A DNA stretch of 64,000 nt, from positions 186,001-250,000 of the forward strand of contig NZ_BMPG01000001.1 in assembly GCF_014647475.1 (NCBI RefSeq). Direction: 5' to 3'. Below, in pieces: positions 26,321-35,229 of the stretch. The translations under genes were made by a program, and so were the position numbers. This stretch comes from Halocalculus aciditolerans (lineage in GTDB: Archaea; Halobacteriota; Halobacteria; Halobacteriales; Halobacteriaceae). The notes beneath the pieces were generated by a model. It was given only the letters and a program-made list of their open reading frames with translations. It was not told where the DNA came from and searched no databases. Within the stretch, counting starts at the first letter, position 1. The number at the start of each line of letters is the position of its first letter.

Positions 26321-27457
26321 TTAGGCCGGCACGGTGACGCCGAACTCTCGGCGGGTTTGGAGGACGGAGACGTAGTCGGTGCGGGTGACGACGCCGACGA
26401 CGTCGCCGGAGTCTTCGACGAAGGCCGCGGGGGCGTTCTGTTCGTTGAGGGTGGCGAGGGCTTCGAAGGCGTCGGCGTCGGCGTCGATGGTGGGGAGGTC
26501 GGTGCGCATGATCTCTCGGACTGCGTAGGCGTCGCGTTCGACTTCGCGGACGCGTTTGAGGGCGTCCATGGTGGCGAGGCCGACGACGTGGCCGTTCTCG
26601 GTGACGGCGAATTCGGTGCGGCGGTCCGCGAGCATGCGGTCGGCGAAGGCCTGGACGGTTTCGTCGGCGTCGATGGTCTGGGGTTCGGCGAGGATGTCGC
26701 GGACGGTGAGGCCCTCTAAGAGGTCGTCGAGGAGGACGGTGCGGGATTCGCCGGTGGCGGCGGAGTAGACGAACCAGGCGAGGAGGAGGAAGAGGGGGGC
26801 GAAGGCGAGGATGCCGAAGATGGCGAAGAGGACGGCGAAGCCGACGCCGATGCGGGCGGCGATGCGGGTGGCGACGCCGTAGGGGCGGGTGCGGGCGAGG
26901 TAGGCGCGGAGGACGCGGCCGCCGTCCATGGGGAAGGCGGGGAGGAGGTTGAAGCCGGCGAGGAGGAGGTTCGTGACGGCGAGCCAGCCGACGACGAAGC
27001 CGGCGACGGGGAGGCCGGCGGGGACGAGGTAGAGCCCGAGGTAGCAGGCGGCGGCGACGAGGACGCTGGTGATGGGGCCGGCGAGCGCGATGCCGAACTC
27101 CTTCTGTGGGTCGCGGGGGATAGATTGGAGGTTGGCGAGGCCGCCGAGGAGCCAGAGGGTGATGGATTCGGTCTGGACGCCGTAGCGGCGGCCGGCGTAG
27201 GCGTGGCCGAGTTCGTGGATGGCGACGCCGGCGAAGAGGCCGACGGCGGACGCGATGCCGATAACCCACGGGTTGGACCCGGACTTGAGGGCGTCGAGGG
27301 CGTAGTCCTGTGGGGCGAGCGCGTTGACGACGCCGGCGTAGGCGTCGATCTGTGCGCCGCTTCCGAGGAGCCACGCGAGAATCGGGAGGAAGATGACGAG
27401 CGAGAGGTCGATCCTGATGGGGATGCCCCACACGCGACCGACGGTGAACTTCTGCAT
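26321..27457 (-). CDS. Site-2-protease-like M50 membrane metalloprotease with CBS pair
   Basis: 378 residues. Zinc motif HELGH at 81-85 in the second/third helix, and the third ligand in FNLLPAFPMDGGRVLRA (D178). About six helices to residue 240, then two CBS motifs (LLEGLTVRDIL... and DAYAVREIM...GVVTRTDYV). This is the SpoIVFB/S2P-like group with cytoplasmic CBS domains, which cleave transmembrane substrates; the CBS pair may gate activity by adenine nucleotides. Start set at the ATG at 27457 (MQKFTVGRVWGIPI); a GTG lies 6 bp upstream. Substrate unknown. Confidence 0.92.
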   Translation of the reverse strand: MQKFTVGRVWGIPIRIDLSLVIFLPILAWLLGSGAQIDAYAGVVNALAPQDYALDALKSGSNPWVIGIASAVGLFAGVAIHELGHAYAGRRYGVQTESITLWLLGGLANLQSIPRDPQKEFGIALAGPITSVLVAAACYLGLYLVPAGLPVAGFVVGWLAVTNLLLAGFNLLPAFPMDGGRVLRAYLARTRPYGVATRIAARIGVGFAVLFAIFGILAFAPLFLLLAWFVYSAATGESRTVLLDDLLEGLTVRDILAEPQTIDADETVQAFADRMLADRRTEFAVTENGHVVGLATMDALKRVREVERDAYAVREIMRTDLPTIDADADAFEALATLNEQNAPAAFVEDSGDVVGVVTRTDYVSVLQTRREFGVTVPA

Positions 27458-27511
27458 ACGCACATCATCGATGGGGCGGCAGTAATAATCACCGCCGCCG
27501 GCGACTCGCGT

Positions 27512-28192
27512 TCAGTCGCGGGCGCGGACGACGACGACGGGGCCGAGGGATTCGCGGGCGACGCGGTCTTCGAGGTCGCCGAACACCCACTCGGAGAGCG
27601 TCGGTTTCGGTTCGCCCATCACGACGAGGTCGTAGTCGACGGCGAGGTCGGCGATTGCGGCGATGGCGTCGCCCGTCGACTCGGGCTGCATGGTGAGGTC
27701 GGCGGTGTCGAGGCCGGCGGCGTCGAGCGCGTTCCGGATTTCCTCGCGGCTGACGGCTTCGTCGAGGCCGAGTGCGGAGACGGTGATGTCGCGGTCGCCG
27801 ACGAGCGCGGCGACGAAGTCGACGACGGTTCCGACGTCGGCTCGGCCGACGAAGGGGACGAGGAGGCGGTCGGCGTCGTGGGCGACGCCGGGGTGGACGA
27901 TGGCGTCGCAGTCCGCTTCGACGGTGACGCGGGCGATGGTCTGCTCGGCTTCGCCGGTGAACGCGAGGCGGGTTTCGGCGTCGCCGCCGGCGTCCGCGAA
28001 CCCCCGTCGGAGTTCGTCGAGTTTCGCCTGTGCGCGCTCCTCGAACTGGAGTTTCGCTTGTTCCGCCGGTGTCTGGTCGGGGACCTCGTAGTAGCCGAGG
28101 ACGACGACGTCCACGGTGGAGAGGAGGTCGAACAGGCCGGGCGTGACGGATTCGCCTTCGAGGATCTTGACTGGGACGAGTACTTTGGTCAT
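27512..28192 (-). CDS. Double universal stress protein (UspA-like)
   Basis: 226 residues, two Usp-like halves (MTKVLVPVKILEGES... and VGDRDITVSALGLDEA...). The C-terminal half ends DYDLVVMGEPKPTLSEWVFGDLEDRVARESLGPVVVVRARD-like with the usual G-x-G/S-type ATP-binding tail weakly kept. The start codon abuts the stop of the upstream amino-acid permease, with no gap, so they are one transcript; haloarchaea often pair such permeases with Usp domains, which suggests nucleotide-dependent regulation of the transporter. Confidence 0.85.
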   Translation of the reverse strand: MTKVLVPVKILEGESVTPGLFDLLSTVDVVVLGYYEVPDQTPAEQAKLQFEERAQAKLDELRRGFADAGGDAETRLAFTGEAEQTIARVTVEADCDAIVHPGVAHDADRLLVPFVGRADVGTVVDFVAALVGDRDITVSALGLDEAVSREEIRNALDAAGLDTADLTMQPESTGDAIAAIADLAVDYDLVVMGEPKPTLSEWVFGDLEDRVARESLGPVVVVRARD

Positions 28193-29623
28193 CTATAGGG
28201 CCCCCTTGAGGGAGACGTCGCGGGCGTAGTAGTAGTACCATCCGGCCGCGGCGAGCATGACGACGACGCCGACTATCTGGCTCGTGCGCTGCATGAACGC
28301 GATGAGGCCGAAGGAGGAGAGTGCGCCGAGTCCGGCGACGACGGGGTAGGCTGGCACGCGGAAGTCGGGGTCGTACCATTCGGGTTCGTCGCGACGCATC
28401 GCGAGGAGGGAGACGCAGATGAGGCCGTACATGACGAGGCTGAGGATGGAGGCGACTTCGGCGAGGATTTCGGTCTCGCCGGAGGCGACGAGGAGGAGCG
28501 TCGGGACGCCCGCCATCGTCAGGGCGACGTGGGGCGTGCCGTACTTGAGGTTGATCGCGCTGGCCTTCTTCGGGGCGAGCGCGTCCTTGCTGAGCGCGAA
28601 GACGGCGCGCGAGGAACTCATGATGGAGGCGTTCGCGGAGGAGACCGTGGCGAGGAGGCCGGCGACGAGGATGGCGATTGCGCCCGCGGGCCCCCAGAAG
28701 CTCCCGGCGACTTCGACCATCGCGGTCTCGCCGAAGGACGCGAGCTTCGCGCTGCCGAACGCGCTCGTCGCGACGAAGACGGTGCAGACGTAGAAGACGC
28801 CGACGATGAGGACGCTGCCGACCATCGCGAGCGGGAGGTTCCGCCCGGGGTTCTTGATCTCTCCTGCGACTGTGGCGACCTGCGCGAACCCGAGGTAGGA
28901 GGTGAAGACGAGGGCCGCCGTCGTCACGACGGGCATCGCGCCGAAGGGCATGAACGTCTCGGGCGTGCTCGACTCGCCGATGAACCCGAGCGCGCTCGCG
29001 CCGCCGTACGCGAGGAAGAGCGAGAGGATGACGAGGAGGATGGCGACGACGTAGTTCTGGAGCTTCGCGGTGTTCTCCGTGCCGGTGAAGCTCAATCCGG
29101 TGAGGAGCGCGCCGAAGACGAGGCCGAGCGCGACGGTCGGACTGAACGAGAGCGTGATGCCCACTCGCGCGAGGACTTCGGCGGCGTAGCTCCCGAACCC
29201 GACGAGGTAGAAGGAGGACGCGAAGACGAGGCTGAGCCAGAGGCTCACGCCGACGACCGTGCCGGCGAGCGCGCCGAGCGACCGGGAGACGAAGTAGTAG
29301 CCGCCGCCGGACTTCGGCATCGCCGTCGCCAGCTCCGACGCCGGGAGCGCCACCAGGAGGGCGATGACCATCCCGATGGCGTACGACCCCGCTGCGGCCG
29401 GCCCCGCCTGCCCGGCGGCGATGCCGGGGAAGACGAAGATACCCGCTCCGATCATCGTGCCGACGCCGATCGCCAGCCCGCCGACCAGTCCGATGGTTCG
29501 CTCTAACTCGGTTCCGCCCTCGGTGACGGTGACGTCACCGTCCTCGACCGTTTCGAGCTCGTCGGCGACGGGCGTCTCGCCCGCGCGGTTCTCACCCGAG
29601 GCGTTCGCGGTGCTCTCGCTCAC
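28193..29623 (-). CDS. APC-superfamily amino acid permease
   Basis: 476 residues with about 12 helices; N-terminal acidic cytosolic tail, then TM1 [23 protein letters not shown], the APC signature, and TM3 region [15 protein letters not shown]. Likely a cation-coupled or exchange transporter for amino acids or amines; substrate not readable. Starts with GTG at 29623; TATA-like TTTTTACTG (bottom strand, 29645-29653) is about 22-31 nt upstream. Directly followed by the Usp gene. Confidence 0.9.
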   Translation of the reverse strand: MSESTANASGENRAGETPVADELETVEDGDVTVTEGGTELERTIGLVGGLAIGVGTMIGAGIFVFPGIAAGQAGPAAAGSYAIGMVIALLVALPASELATAMPKSGGGYYFVSRSLGALAGTVVGVSLWLSLVFASSFYLVGFGSYAAEVLARVGITLSFSPTVALGLVFGALLTGLSFTGTENTAKLQNYVVAILLVILSLFLAYGGASALGFIGESSTPETFMPFGAMPVVTTAALVFTSYLGFAQVATVAGEIKNPGRNLPLAMVGSVLIVGVFYVCTVFVATSAFGSAKLASFGETAMVEVAGSFWGPAGAIAILVAGLLATVSSANASIMSSSRAVFALSKDALAPKKASAINLKYGTPHVALTMAGVPTLLLVASGETEILAEVASILSLVMYGLICVSLLAMRRDEPEWYDPDFRVPAYPVVAGLGALSSFGLIAFMQRTSQIVGVVVMLAAAGWYYYYARDVSLKGAL

Positions 29624-29691
29624 ACGGGAACCGTCGAATAGTCAGTAAAAATGAGTTGGGGCCGACCGGCGGAACGGACGCACGGACGCGC

Positions 29692-30435
29692 TCAGTCGTC
29701 GCCGCGGAGTGTATCGAGGCGCTCGCGCGTCCGGCTCGTGGAGTGGGGGAGCGCGCCGTTCTTCCGCCCGCCGAGCACGGGGTTGAGCGTCCCCCCGTCG
29801 TAGTTTACGGCGAGGCTCACGAGTCGGTGGATGACTCCAGAGACGTAGGCGAGCGCGAGGAAGACGACGACGTCGACGCCCGCCGCCCACAGCGGCAGGT
29901 CGACGACGAAGACGTTCACGAGGCCGGTGCCGAGCGCGATGACCGCGCCGGTGACGAGGAGGATGGCGAGAGAGACGCAGGCGTCGGCGCGCTCGTTGAG
30001 CTCCCGATTCTGCTCGATCCAGTCCGCATACCCTCTCACGAGCCGCTCTTTGTACTCGGGCGTCTCCGCCCGCGCCGCGTCCCGGACGCCGTCCGGCCCG
30101 ATGCCGTTAATCTGCGTCGAGAGCGTGTACGCGAACCCGGAGACGACAGCGGCGAGCCCGAGCAGGCCGATGCTCGACACCGTGTAGCCGTTCACGAGCG
30201 CGGCGAAGGAGTCGAGCGCCGCGCTCTTCTCCAGCAGGGTGACGCCCGTCGCGAGCAGCGACGCGAGCGTCACCGTGTACTTCATCAAGTTGATCGCTTT
30301 CCCCTGAATGTCGTCGAACATCTCCGCCTGCCGGTCAATCGTACGCTTCGCCTCGTCGAGCGCGACCGAGGTCGCGTCACTCGCTATCGATATCGTCTGC
30401 GGCTGTCCCGACGACGACCCCGAATCTCCACTCAT
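29692..30435 (-). CDS. Orphan membrane protein with 2+2 helix layout
   Basis: 247 residues, not recognised. A Ser/Gly-rich N-terminus and a soluble amphipathic helix (about 25-50), then a helix pair (about 52-72 and 82-108), a charged cytoplasmic loop (about 115-150: DGVRDAARAETPEYKERL), a second helix pair (about 155-180 and 185-210) and a basic tail. The layout resembles SLATT-type membrane proteins, some of which are pore-forming effectors elsewhere, but I see no partner gene. TATA-like ATTTAATTT is about 27 nt upstream of the ATG (leaderless). Confidence 0.7.
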   Translation of the reverse strand: MSGDSGSSSGQPQTISIASDATSVALDEAKRTIDRQAEMFDDIQGKAINLMKYTVTLASLLATGVTLLEKSAALDSFAALVNGYTVSSIGLLGLAAVVSGFAYTLSTQINGIGPDGVRDAARAETPEYKERLVRGYADWIEQNRELNERADACVSLAILLVTGAVIALGTGLVNVFVVDLPLWAAGVDVVVFLALAYVSGVIHRLVSLAVNYDGGTLNPVLGGRKNGALPHSTSRTRERLDTLRGDD

Positions 30436-30531
30436 AATTACACTCTGTGTCTAATAGAAATTAAATGTGGTGGGCTACGACGCGCTCTTCCCGGCCACGC
30501 TCTGCCCGCGCCGCTCGCACTCTGACTCCAT

Positions 30532-30560
30532 TTCTATATCGCGTTATTCGATTTATTGGC
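30532..30560 (+). promoter_or_regulatory. Conserved 29-bp upstream motif (copy 1)
   Basis: Starts TTCTATATCGCG and ends GATTTATTGGC. 24 of 29 positions are identical to 46398-46426, in front of an unrelated gene. Contains a TATA-like TATAT and an imperfect ATCG...CGAT dyad. Located 46-74 bp upstream of the DUF7130-like gene. Confidence 0.55.
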
Positions 30561-30605
30561 GGTTCGGCGGCCGCCTTTATGACGGGGGGAGGCGAAGGCG
30601 GGCGT

Positions 30606-30893
30606 ATGGCAGAGGACTCGCAGATCGGACTCGGACAGCCCGTCTACGACGACGACGGAAACGAACTCGGCACCGTTCGCGGGTTCAACGAAGACGGATT
30701 CACCGTCACGAGCCGCACTGACGCCGGCCAGTACAGCGTCGAGCACGAACACACCCCGCACGACCTCGGCGAGGCCGAGCTCATGTGGCGCTGCGACGAC
30801 TGCGGCGAGATGGGCGACATCGACGACCTCCCCGACACCTGCCCGAACTGCGGCGCTCCCACCGAAGCAATCTACTGGTGGACCGAGGACTGA
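30606..30893 (+). CDS. Rubredoxin-like zinc protein (DUF7130-like)
   Basis: 95 residues. The N-terminal half resembles a PRC-barrel-like strand region (GQPVYDDDGNELGTVRGF, GFTVTS), the C-terminal half is a zinc ribbon/rubredoxin-like knuckle with CDDCGEMG and CPNCGAP. Haloarchaeal family of unknown function (I think DUF7130). Likely binds Zn or Fe. I chose the ATG at 30606; the open frame continues upstream over the conserved promoter motif, so that part is not coding. Confidence 0.75.
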   Translation: MAEDSQIGLGQPVYDDDGNELGTVRGFNEDGFTVTSRTDAGQYSVEHEHTPHDLGEAELMWRCDDCGEMGDIDDLPDTCPNCGAPTEAIYWWTED

Positions 30894-30978
30894 ACCGACG
30901 CGGCACAGCGCGACCGCTTCTCACTCGCGAAAACACGAGAAAATCGAATAGTGCCGGAGACCGGCGTTGCGACCCGTC

Positions 30979-31341
30979 TCAGAACGGGGCCTGCGGGCCT
31001 TCGTCGTCCTCGGCGTCGTCGCTCTCGGACGCGCCCGGGAAGGACGGCGTCATACCGCCGTCGTCGTGCCCGCCGCCCATGCCGGTGTCCGCGTGGACCT
31101 CGTTGACCTCGGGAATCTCCTTCACCATCCGGGACTTGATCGCCTGAATCGTCATCGGCGAAATCCCACAGCCGGAACACGCGCCGCCGAGCGAAATGTT
31201 CACGATGCCTTCCTCGCGGTCGATGTTCTGAATCGCGTGGCTCCCGCCGTGCATCTGGATCTGCGGGAAGTTCCGGCGAAGGAACCCGTTGATTCGATCC
31301 TCCAGGTCGTCGCCGCTCTGACTCTCCGTGCTCATACTCAT
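30979..31341 (-). CDS. NifU-like iron-sulfur scaffold domain protein
   Basis: 120 residues. The first about 80 residues are the NifU C-terminal domain: NGFLRRNFPQIQMHGG, IVNISLGGACSGCGISPMT with the CxxC that holds a labile 4Fe-4S cluster. The rest is an acidic, Gly/Asp-rich tail (GMGGGHDDGG... EDDEGPQAPF) absent from bacterial NfuA. Probably transfers iron-sulfur clusters. Two ATGs 6 bp apart (31341, 31335) are both possible. Confidence 0.85.
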   Translation of the reverse strand: MSMSTESQSGDDLEDRINGFLRRNFPQIQMHGGSHAIQNIDREEGIVNISLGGACSGCGISPMTIQAIKSRMVKEIPEVNEVHADTGMGGGHDDGGMTPSFPGASESDDAEDDEGPQAPF

Positions 31342-31449
31342 TGATTGGGCGTCGTGACGCTTAGACCTTTGGTTGCCGGCCTCACTCGCTCGACGCGAAA
31401 ACTCCCCAGAGACGCGAAGAGAACGCTGTCCGCGGCGGAATCACTGCGG

Positions 31450-31776
31450 CTACTCGCCCTCGAAGCCGAACACGCGGCGGTGTTCCGACTTGAGTTCTTC
31501 GACGTAGATGTCGAGGAGCTCCTGTACGCGTTCTTCGTCGGCGACGACGTCGGTCAGGCGTTCGAGCGGGTTCTCGGGGAGTTCGATGGTGAACTCGCCG
31601 TCGCCCTCGTAGTGCGGCTCGCTCTCGTTCAGAATCTGCTGGTCGATGGCGTGCACGAGGTCGGAGCTGTACTCCTCGTTCATCGTGTTGAACGTGCGCT
31701 TGTACGCGGTCTGGAGCTGCGGGAAGTAATCGACGTACTTCTCTTCCTCGAACTCCTCGGGCGTGAAATCGGCCAT
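31450..31776 (-). CDS. Conserved haloarchaeal protein (DUF5783-like)
   Basis: 108 residues, very acidic, all-helical in appearance (PEEFEEEKYVDYFPQLQTAYKRTF, LVHAIDQQILNESEPHYEG, ERVQELLDIYVEELKSEHRRVF). I recognise the haloarchaeal family catalogued as DUF5783; function unknown. TATA-like TTTTACTTC (bottom strand, near 31796-31804) is about 20-28 nt upstream of the ATG, supporting the start. Confidence 0.7.
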   Translation of the reverse strand: MADFTPEEFEEEKYVDYFPQLQTAYKRTFNTMNEEYSSDLVHAIDQQILNESEPHYEGDGEFTIELPENPLERLTDVVADEERVQELLDIYVEELKSEHRRVFGFEGE

Positions 31777-31946
31777 ATTACTCGGTCGGCTCCCCGAAGT
31801 AAAAGTCGGCCGATCCGCCACTGATAAACTACATAGCGCGATACAGAAACCACTCGGTAGTCCGGGGAGCGGATGTCGGAACGACGCGCTCGACGCCTCG
31901 CCGATGCAGGCAGAATCGGAAGACCGGGTTCGCGTGTAGTCGCTCC

Positions 31947-32912
31947 TCAGCGCGAGATGCCGCCGTCGCCACCCTCCGCGACGAGCGCCTCGACCTCCTC
32001 GCGGGTCACGGCCGCCATGTCGCCGGGAATCGTGCGCTTGAGCGCGGCCGTCGCGGTCCCGTATTCGAGCGCGCGCCCGACGTCGCCGGTGGGGACGAAT
32101 TTCGCGAGGAACCCGCCGACGAACGCGTCCCCGGAGCCGACGGCGTCCACCGTCTCCGTCTCGAACGCGTCGCGCTCGACGACGTCGCCGTCGTGGACCG
32201 CGAGCGCGCCGTTCGCGCCGCGCGTGACGACGACCGTCTCCACACCGTACTCGTCGGCGAGCGCGCGCGCTTTCTCCGCGGGCGTACCGTCGACGTCGAA
32301 GACGAGTTCGGCGTCGCGCCGCGCACACACCAGCACGTCGACGTCGCCGAGGAGCGGTTCGATACCCGCTCTCGCCTCCTCTCCCGTCCAGAGCTTCGAC
32401 CGGTAGTTCACGTCGAAGACCGTGAGCGTGTCTTCTCCCCGCGCCGCTTCGAGGACGGCCTCCGTGGTCTCTCTGAGCGTCTCGCCGAGCGCGGGCGTGA
32501 TACCCGACGTGTAGAAGGCGTCCGCGGCCGCGATGCGGTCGAGCGGCAGGTCGTCGACCGTCGCCGTGCGGACGCTCGCCCCCTCGCGGTCGTAGACGAC
32601 GTTCGTTCCTCGCGGCTTCGTCCCGGCTTCGACGTAGTACGTCCCCTGTCGGCCGTCGTCGCTCCACGCGACGGCCGTATCGATGCCGTACTCGCGGAGC
32701 GCGTTCGTCACCCGCCGCCCCAGCGGACTCTCCGGAAGTTTCGACGTCCACGTGCTCGGCAGGCCGACCGCGTTCGCCGCGACCGCGACGTTCGACTCCG
32801 CGCCCGCGACGTGCACGTCGAGACGATCCGTGTGTGTCAGCCGCTCGTGACCCGGCGGGGACAGCCGGAGCATCGACTCCCCGAACGTCACGAGCCGCGA
32901 ATCCTCAGTCAT
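31947..32912 (-). CDS. kdgK: PfkB-family sugar kinase, ketodeoxygluconate-kinase-like
   Basis: 321 residues of the ribokinase fold: GESMLRLSPPGHERLTHTD, the GG-like AGAESNVAVAANAVGLPS, and the C-terminal catalytic DAVGSGDAFVGGFLA with the anion hole and base Asp. The N-terminal MLRLSPP and the overall order match haloarchaeal 2-keto-3-deoxygluconate kinases of the semi-phosphorylative Entner-Doudoroff route. Other sugars cannot be excluded without a search. TATA-like CCTTATCC (bottom strand, 32937-32944) lies 25-32 nt upstream, so probably leaderless. Confidence 0.8.
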   Translation of the reverse strand: MTEDSRLVTFGESMLRLSPPGHERLTHTDRLDVHVAGAESNVAVAANAVGLPSTWTSKLPESPLGRRVTNALREYGIDTAVAWSDDGRQGTYYVEAGTKPRGTNVVYDREGASVRTATVDDLPLDRIAAADAFYTSGITPALGETLRETTEAVLEAARGEDTLTVFDVNYRSKLWTGEEARAGIEPLLGDVDVLVCARRDAELVFDVDGTPAEKARALADEYGVETVVVTRGANGALAVHDGDVVERDAFETETVDAVGSGDAFVGGFLAKFVPTGDVGRALEYGTATAALKRTIPGDMAAVTREEVEALVAEGGDGGISR

Positions 32913-32954
32913 GGCTCGCGCTACCGAGAGCGACCGGATAAGGACTTCGCCCTG

Positions 32955-34367
32955 TCAGTCGAGCTGCTCGCCGACCAGCCGGTCGACCGCCGCGATGAAC
33001 GCCTCCCGCTCGGCTCTCGGTATGGTCGCCCCCGCCGCGACCGTATGGCCGCCGCCGTCGCCGCCGACCGACCGCGACGCCTCGCCCATCACCTCGGAGA
33101 GGTCGAGACCGCGCCGGACGAGCGCGTGCGACCCCCGCGCCGACACCTTCGACTCCTCCGCGCTCTTATTCGCGAACCCGAGGATGACCTTCTCCCTGCT
33201 CACGCCGTCCGCGGAGAGCGCCATCCCCGCGACGATGCCGACGATGGTCTCCCGGATCTCGTCACCCGAGTCGAACCACTGCACGTGTTCTTCTGCGGTC
33301 ACGCCGTGTTCCTCCACCCAGCGAACGCCGCTCGAGAGGTTCTGCCGGTGCTGCGCGAGGAGTTCCTTCGCGGCGTCGTAGGCTTCCTCGCGGTCCCCGA
33401 GGCAGACCGCGAGGCCGACGTCCGCGCGCTCGTAGCGCGCCGTCGCGTTGAGGAGCGTGGAGAACTCGCTCGCGTCCCGGACTTCGGTCCCCGGCTCCTC
33501 TTCGGCGAGCGTGTACGTCGTCGCGACGAGCGCGTCCAGCTTCTCCGACGCCACTCCGTTCCGAACCGCGCGCTTGATGAGCGCCGACAGGACCGCCTGG
33601 CGCTCCTCGTGGCTCAAGTCCGCCCACGTCCGCCAGTCGCCGTCCGTCCTCGTCTCGACGTCGAGCGCGTCGAGGAACCGCATCGCCCCCGACGAATCGT
33701 TCGTGATGCCGGGGACGTAGACTTCGCTCGCGTATTCGAGGAGCTTCGGGAGCGGGCGCGTCTGCGTCCCGTAGAGCGCGAGGTCCCGCGTCGTGTCCAG
33801 CACGCCCGCCTCGACGCCCTCTTCCGCGATAGCGACGTTCGCGCCCGTGAGCTCGCCGTCCGTCGTCTGCATGTCGCCGACCGCGCCCACGATTGCGAGC
33901 GCCGCGAGGTCCTTGTTCGCGCCCGCCTCCGACTCGAACGCCCGCGCGAGCACGTACGTCGCCCCCGCCCCTGACAGCTCGCTCCCGCCGTCCACGCCCT
34001 CCAACAGCGGGTTCAGGTGGTACGCCGTCTCCGCCTCCGCGGGCTGGTGGTGGTCGGCGATTATCGGCGTGAACTCCCCGCGCTCCTCGTGTTCCGTTAT
34101 CGCTTCTAGCTGCCCGCTCCCGAAGTCCGTGAAGAGGACCGTGTCGTACGCTGACGCCGCGATTCCCGCGATGGCGTCGTCGTCCAGTTGCTTCTCGAAC
34201 ACCGACTCGAACGGAATCTCTGCGCGTTCGAGCATCCGCGCCGCGATGCCCGCGCTCGTCAGCCCGTCCGCGTCGATGTGCGACGCCACGAGCACCGACT
34301 CCGCGTCACGCAGCGCGTCCGCGCACCGCTCCGCGCGTTCCTCCAGTTCCGGAACGGGACCACTCAT
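32955..34367 (-). CDS. DHH-family single-strand exonuclease (archaeal RecJ-like)
   Basis: 470 residues. DHH superfamily metal motifs: HIDADG (D32, D34), FTDFG (about 80), ADHH (D105-H107), a later GAVGDMQ (about 165), and the DHHA1 end GGDGGGHTVAAGATI. Haloarchaea have several RecJ-like proteins; the length fits the archaeal RecJ/GAN-type nucleases used in replication and repair, which can associate with the replicative helicase complex. Which paralogue this is cannot be told. TTTAAA at 34393-34398 is 26-31 nt upstream of the ATG, a textbook leaderless promoter. Confidence 0.88.
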   Translation of the reverse strand: MSGPVPELEERAERCADALRDAESVLVASHIDADGLTSAGIAARMLERAEIPFESVFEKQLDDDAIAGIAASAYDTVLFTDFGSGQLEAITEHEERGEFTPIIADHHQPAEAETAYHLNPLLEGVDGGSELSGAGATYVLARAFESEAGANKDLAALAIVGAVGDMQTTDGELTGANVAIAEEGVEAGVLDTTRDLALYGTQTRPLPKLLEYASEVYVPGITNDSSGAMRFLDALDVETRTDGDWRTWADLSHEERQAVLSALIKRAVRNGVASEKLDALVATTYTLAEEEPGTEVRDASEFSTLLNATARYERADVGLAVCLGDREEAYDAAKELLAQHRQNLSSGVRWVEEHGVTAEEHVQWFDSGDEIRETIVGIVAGMALSADGVSREKVILGFANKSAEESKVSARGSHALVRRGLDLSEVMGEASRSVGGDGGGHTVAAGATIPRAEREAFIAAVDRLVGEQLD

Positions 34368-34392
34368 TACCCCGACCTAGGGCGCTCTCGCG

Positions 34393-34398
34393 TTTAAA
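34393..34398 (-). promoter_or_regulatory. TATA box of the RecJ-like gene
   Basis: TTTAAA at 26-31 nt upstream of the ATG at 34367 on the same strand, ideal spacing for a leaderless archaeal transcript. Confidence 0.6.
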
Positions 34399-34414
34399 GC
34401 CACGTAGAAATCCG

Positions 34415-34492
34415 TTCGTTTCCGTCGAACCCGATTCGGCAGACAGGTTCGCCTTCGTCTCCGTCGAATCTGGCTCGCAGACGGGTTCGTCC
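34415..34492. repeat. Imperfect tandem repeat, 2 x 39 bp
   Basis: Two directly abutting units (34415-34453, 34454-34492), both starting TTCGT.TCCGTCGAA and ending with GCAGAC.GGTTCG.CC. Non-coding, between hemD and the RecJ-like gene. Confidence 0.6.
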
Positions 34493-34509
34493 CTAGTTCG
34501 ACCGGCGAC

Positions 34510-35229
34510 TCACTTCAGGGCGGCGAGCGCGGCGTCGACGAGGGCGGTGAAGCTCGCTTCGTCGGGGACGACGTCGACGTCGACGCCGTGGGATTCGGCG
34601 GTCTCCCTCGTGGGTTCGCCGATGCAGGCGACGACGCAGGTGTTGAGGCCGGCGACGGCGTCCTCGTAGATGCCGCGTTCGCTCGCCGCGTCGAGGAAGT
34701 GCTCCACTGTCAGCGAGGAGGTGAAGAGCGCGGCGTCGAGGCCGCCGGTCGCGGCGAGTTCGGTGGACTCGCCGGCCTCGGGCGGTCGACGGAGGCGGTA
34801 GAGGACGGTTTCGTGGACGTACGCGCCGGCGGCTTCGAGGCCGTCGAGGAGTATCTGACTCCCGTGGTCGGAGCGCGCGACTTCGACGCGCGCGCCGTCG
34901 ACGTCGTCGGCGAGTTCCTCGACGAGCCCGGTGGAGGAGAAGGTCTCGGGGACGACGTCGACGGCGTAGTCCTCTGCTTCGAGCGCACCGGCGGTTGAGT
35001 CGCCGATGGCGCAGACGGTCGCGCTCCCGGCTTCCCAGCCGGCGTCGGCGGCGAGGCGCGCGCCCGTCTTACTCGTGAACACGACGAAGTCCGCGTCCGT
35101 TCGCGGCGTCGCGTCCGTCTCGACGACTTCCAGCATCGGGTCCGGGACGGCTTCGACGCCGCGCTCGTCGAGGTGGTGGACCGCGGCGTCGAGCCGGCCG
35201 TCGTCCGGCCGGAACACGGCGACGCGCAT
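34510..35229 (-). CDS. hemD: Uroporphyrinogen-III synthase
   Basis: 239 residues. HemD closes hydroxymethylbilane to uroporphyrinogen III with inversion of ring D. The family is weakly conserved; here the landmarks are MRVAVFRPD at the start, FTSKTGARL (about 50), ICAIGDSTAGAL (about 72), SSTGLVEEL (about 97) and the C-terminal ACIGEPTRETAESHG. Position settles it: its start abuts the stop of the sumT gene with no gap, after hemC. Cytoplasmic. Confidence 0.92.
   Translation of the reverse strand: MRVAVFRPDDGRLDAAVHHLDERGVEAVPDPMLEVVETDATPRTDADFVVFTSKTGARLAADAGWEAGSATVCAIGDSTAGALEAEDYAVDVVPETFSSTGLVEELADDVDGARVEVARSDHGSQILLDGLEAAGAYVHETVLYRLRRPPEAGESTELAATGGLDAALFTSSLTVEHFLDAASERGIYEDAVAGLNTCVVACIGEPTRETAESHGVDVDVVPDEASFTALVDAALAALK

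Noticed and set aside
34410-34500. Tandem repeat as a mini CRISPR
   Set aside because: Units abut with no spacer and are only two and diverged.
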